Made by a program: the position numbers and the translations under genes. Under the pieces are notes generated by a model. That model made no database searches and had not been told where the DNA came from. It saw nothing but the letters and a program-made list of their open reading frames with translations. A DNA stretch of 5,319 nt from Thermoleophilia bacterium (GTDB lineage Bacteria; Actinomycetota; Thermoleophilia; Gaiellales; Gaiellaceae): NCBI GenBank assembly GCA_016844515.1, contig JAERMP010000177.1:1-5319 (forward strand). Direction: 5' to 3'. This document shows, in pieces, positions 5,009 through 5,319 of this stretch (its first letter is position 1; each line of letters opens with the position of its first letter).

Positions 5009-5319
5009 ATGGCTGTCAAGCGTGAGAAGAGAGTGGAGCAGGTCGCGTTGCCCGATGTCGCGGGGCTGACAGGCGCGCGTTGGTTCGCGGGGAAGGGGCG
5101 CGCGGTGGCCGGGATCGAGCACGTGGGTGAAGTGGCGCTCGAAGGTGCGGTAGGCGCTTCGATCGCGCTGATCGAAGTCATGTACGCCGATGGCGAGAAC
5201 GAGCGATACGCGCTCGCGCTTCGCGACGGGCGTGAATGCGGCGGGGACGATCCTCTGTGGGCTGCGCTCGCGGGCTGCGCAGGTGTCGAGGCGGTTCCGG
5301 GCAGATCCCGATTCCTCGC
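5009..5319 (+). CDS. Maltokinase-like protein, N-terminal cap domain, cut by the right window edge
   Basis: Some 103 residues are visible. TGARWFAGKGR (21-31) followed by a strand-rich stretch with LIEVMYADGENERYALALR (54-72) matches the N-terminal cap domain of maltokinases (Mak/Pep2). Those enzymes phosphorylate maltose to maltose-1-phosphate for GlgE-type glucan synthesis, and the cap also occurs fused to trehalose synthase. The kinase domain with its catalytic residues lies beyond the window, so activity cannot be judged. The ATG at 5009 has GGAG directly against it, too close for a normal ribosome site. Other in-frame starts are ATG 4958, which lies inside the repeat and would add 17 residues, and GTG 5033. 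The gene is divergent from the glycosyltransferase with 71 bp between starts. Related phosphotransferases with other sugar substrates are an alternative. Confidence 0.8.
   Translation, partial: MAVKREKRVEQVALPDVAGLTGARWFAGKGRAVAGIEHVGEVALEGAVGASIALIEVMYADGENERYALALRDGRECGGDDPLWAALAGCAGVEAVPGRSRFL

Noticed and set aside
5019..5026. A third AGCGTGAG octamer after the two in the tandem repeat
   Set aside because: The match is 8 bp only and the spacing is 42 rather than 38. It falls in coding sequence and is probably chance.
4975..5181. A 68-residue minus-strand frame opposite the maltokinase-like gene
   Set aside because: It is antisense to the conserved RWFAGKGR cap domain and has Ser/Ala/Pro-rich shadow composition. 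Its end merely reads through repeat copy 2.

Overview
The window is a high-GC bacterial chromosome segment. Its codons mostly end in G or C, several start regions lack a Shine-Dalgarno sequence, and the tRNA gene does not encode CCA. The proteins read like those of an actinobacterium: MEP-pathway IspH, an M15 peptidase of a common actinobacterial type, and a maltokinase-type N-terminal cap. I would guess a deep-branching class such as Thermoleophilia, but that is recognition from memory and not shown by any marker here. The segment looks like ordinary chromosomal DNA. I see no insertion sequence, phage gene, CRISPR array or defence gene.

Layout. (1) Positions 1-1738, minus strand: an EamA/DMT-type transporter followed after 22 bp by ispH, probably one transcript. 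ispH runs off the left edge and lacks its C-terminus. (2) Positions 1774-2786, plus strand: tRNA-Pro(UGG), then a secreted M15-family peptidoglycan peptidase whose GTG start lies 3 nt after the tRNA, then a small two-helix membrane protein. (3) A long stem-loop at 2812-2843 separates this group from the converging minus-strand genes. (4) Positions 2865-4937, minus strand: a family-1 type glycosyltransferase followed after 75 bp by an aquaporin-family channel with a strong Shine-Dalgarno. (5) Positions 5009-5319, plus strand: the N-terminal part of a maltokinase-like protein, divergent from the glycosyltransferase and cut by the right edge. The space between these two start codons is filled by a perfect 42-bp tandem repeat of period 38.

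There is no obvious common pathway. IspH makes isoprenoid precursors in the cytosol, the M15 peptidase should act on peptidoglycan outside the membrane, the aquaporin and DMT protein move small solutes, and the glycosyltransferase and maltokinase-like protein handle activated sugars. The divergent sugar genes share a control region, so joint regulation is possible, but this is inference.

I did not find a convincing undescribed multi-gene system. The items most worth a second look are the recent-looking tandem duplication that copies a start codon and creates a short upstream reading frame, the tRNA-peptidase junction where tRNA 3' processing would itself create a nearly leaderless mRNA, and the glycosyltransferase and aquaporin that differ from their families at key positions.
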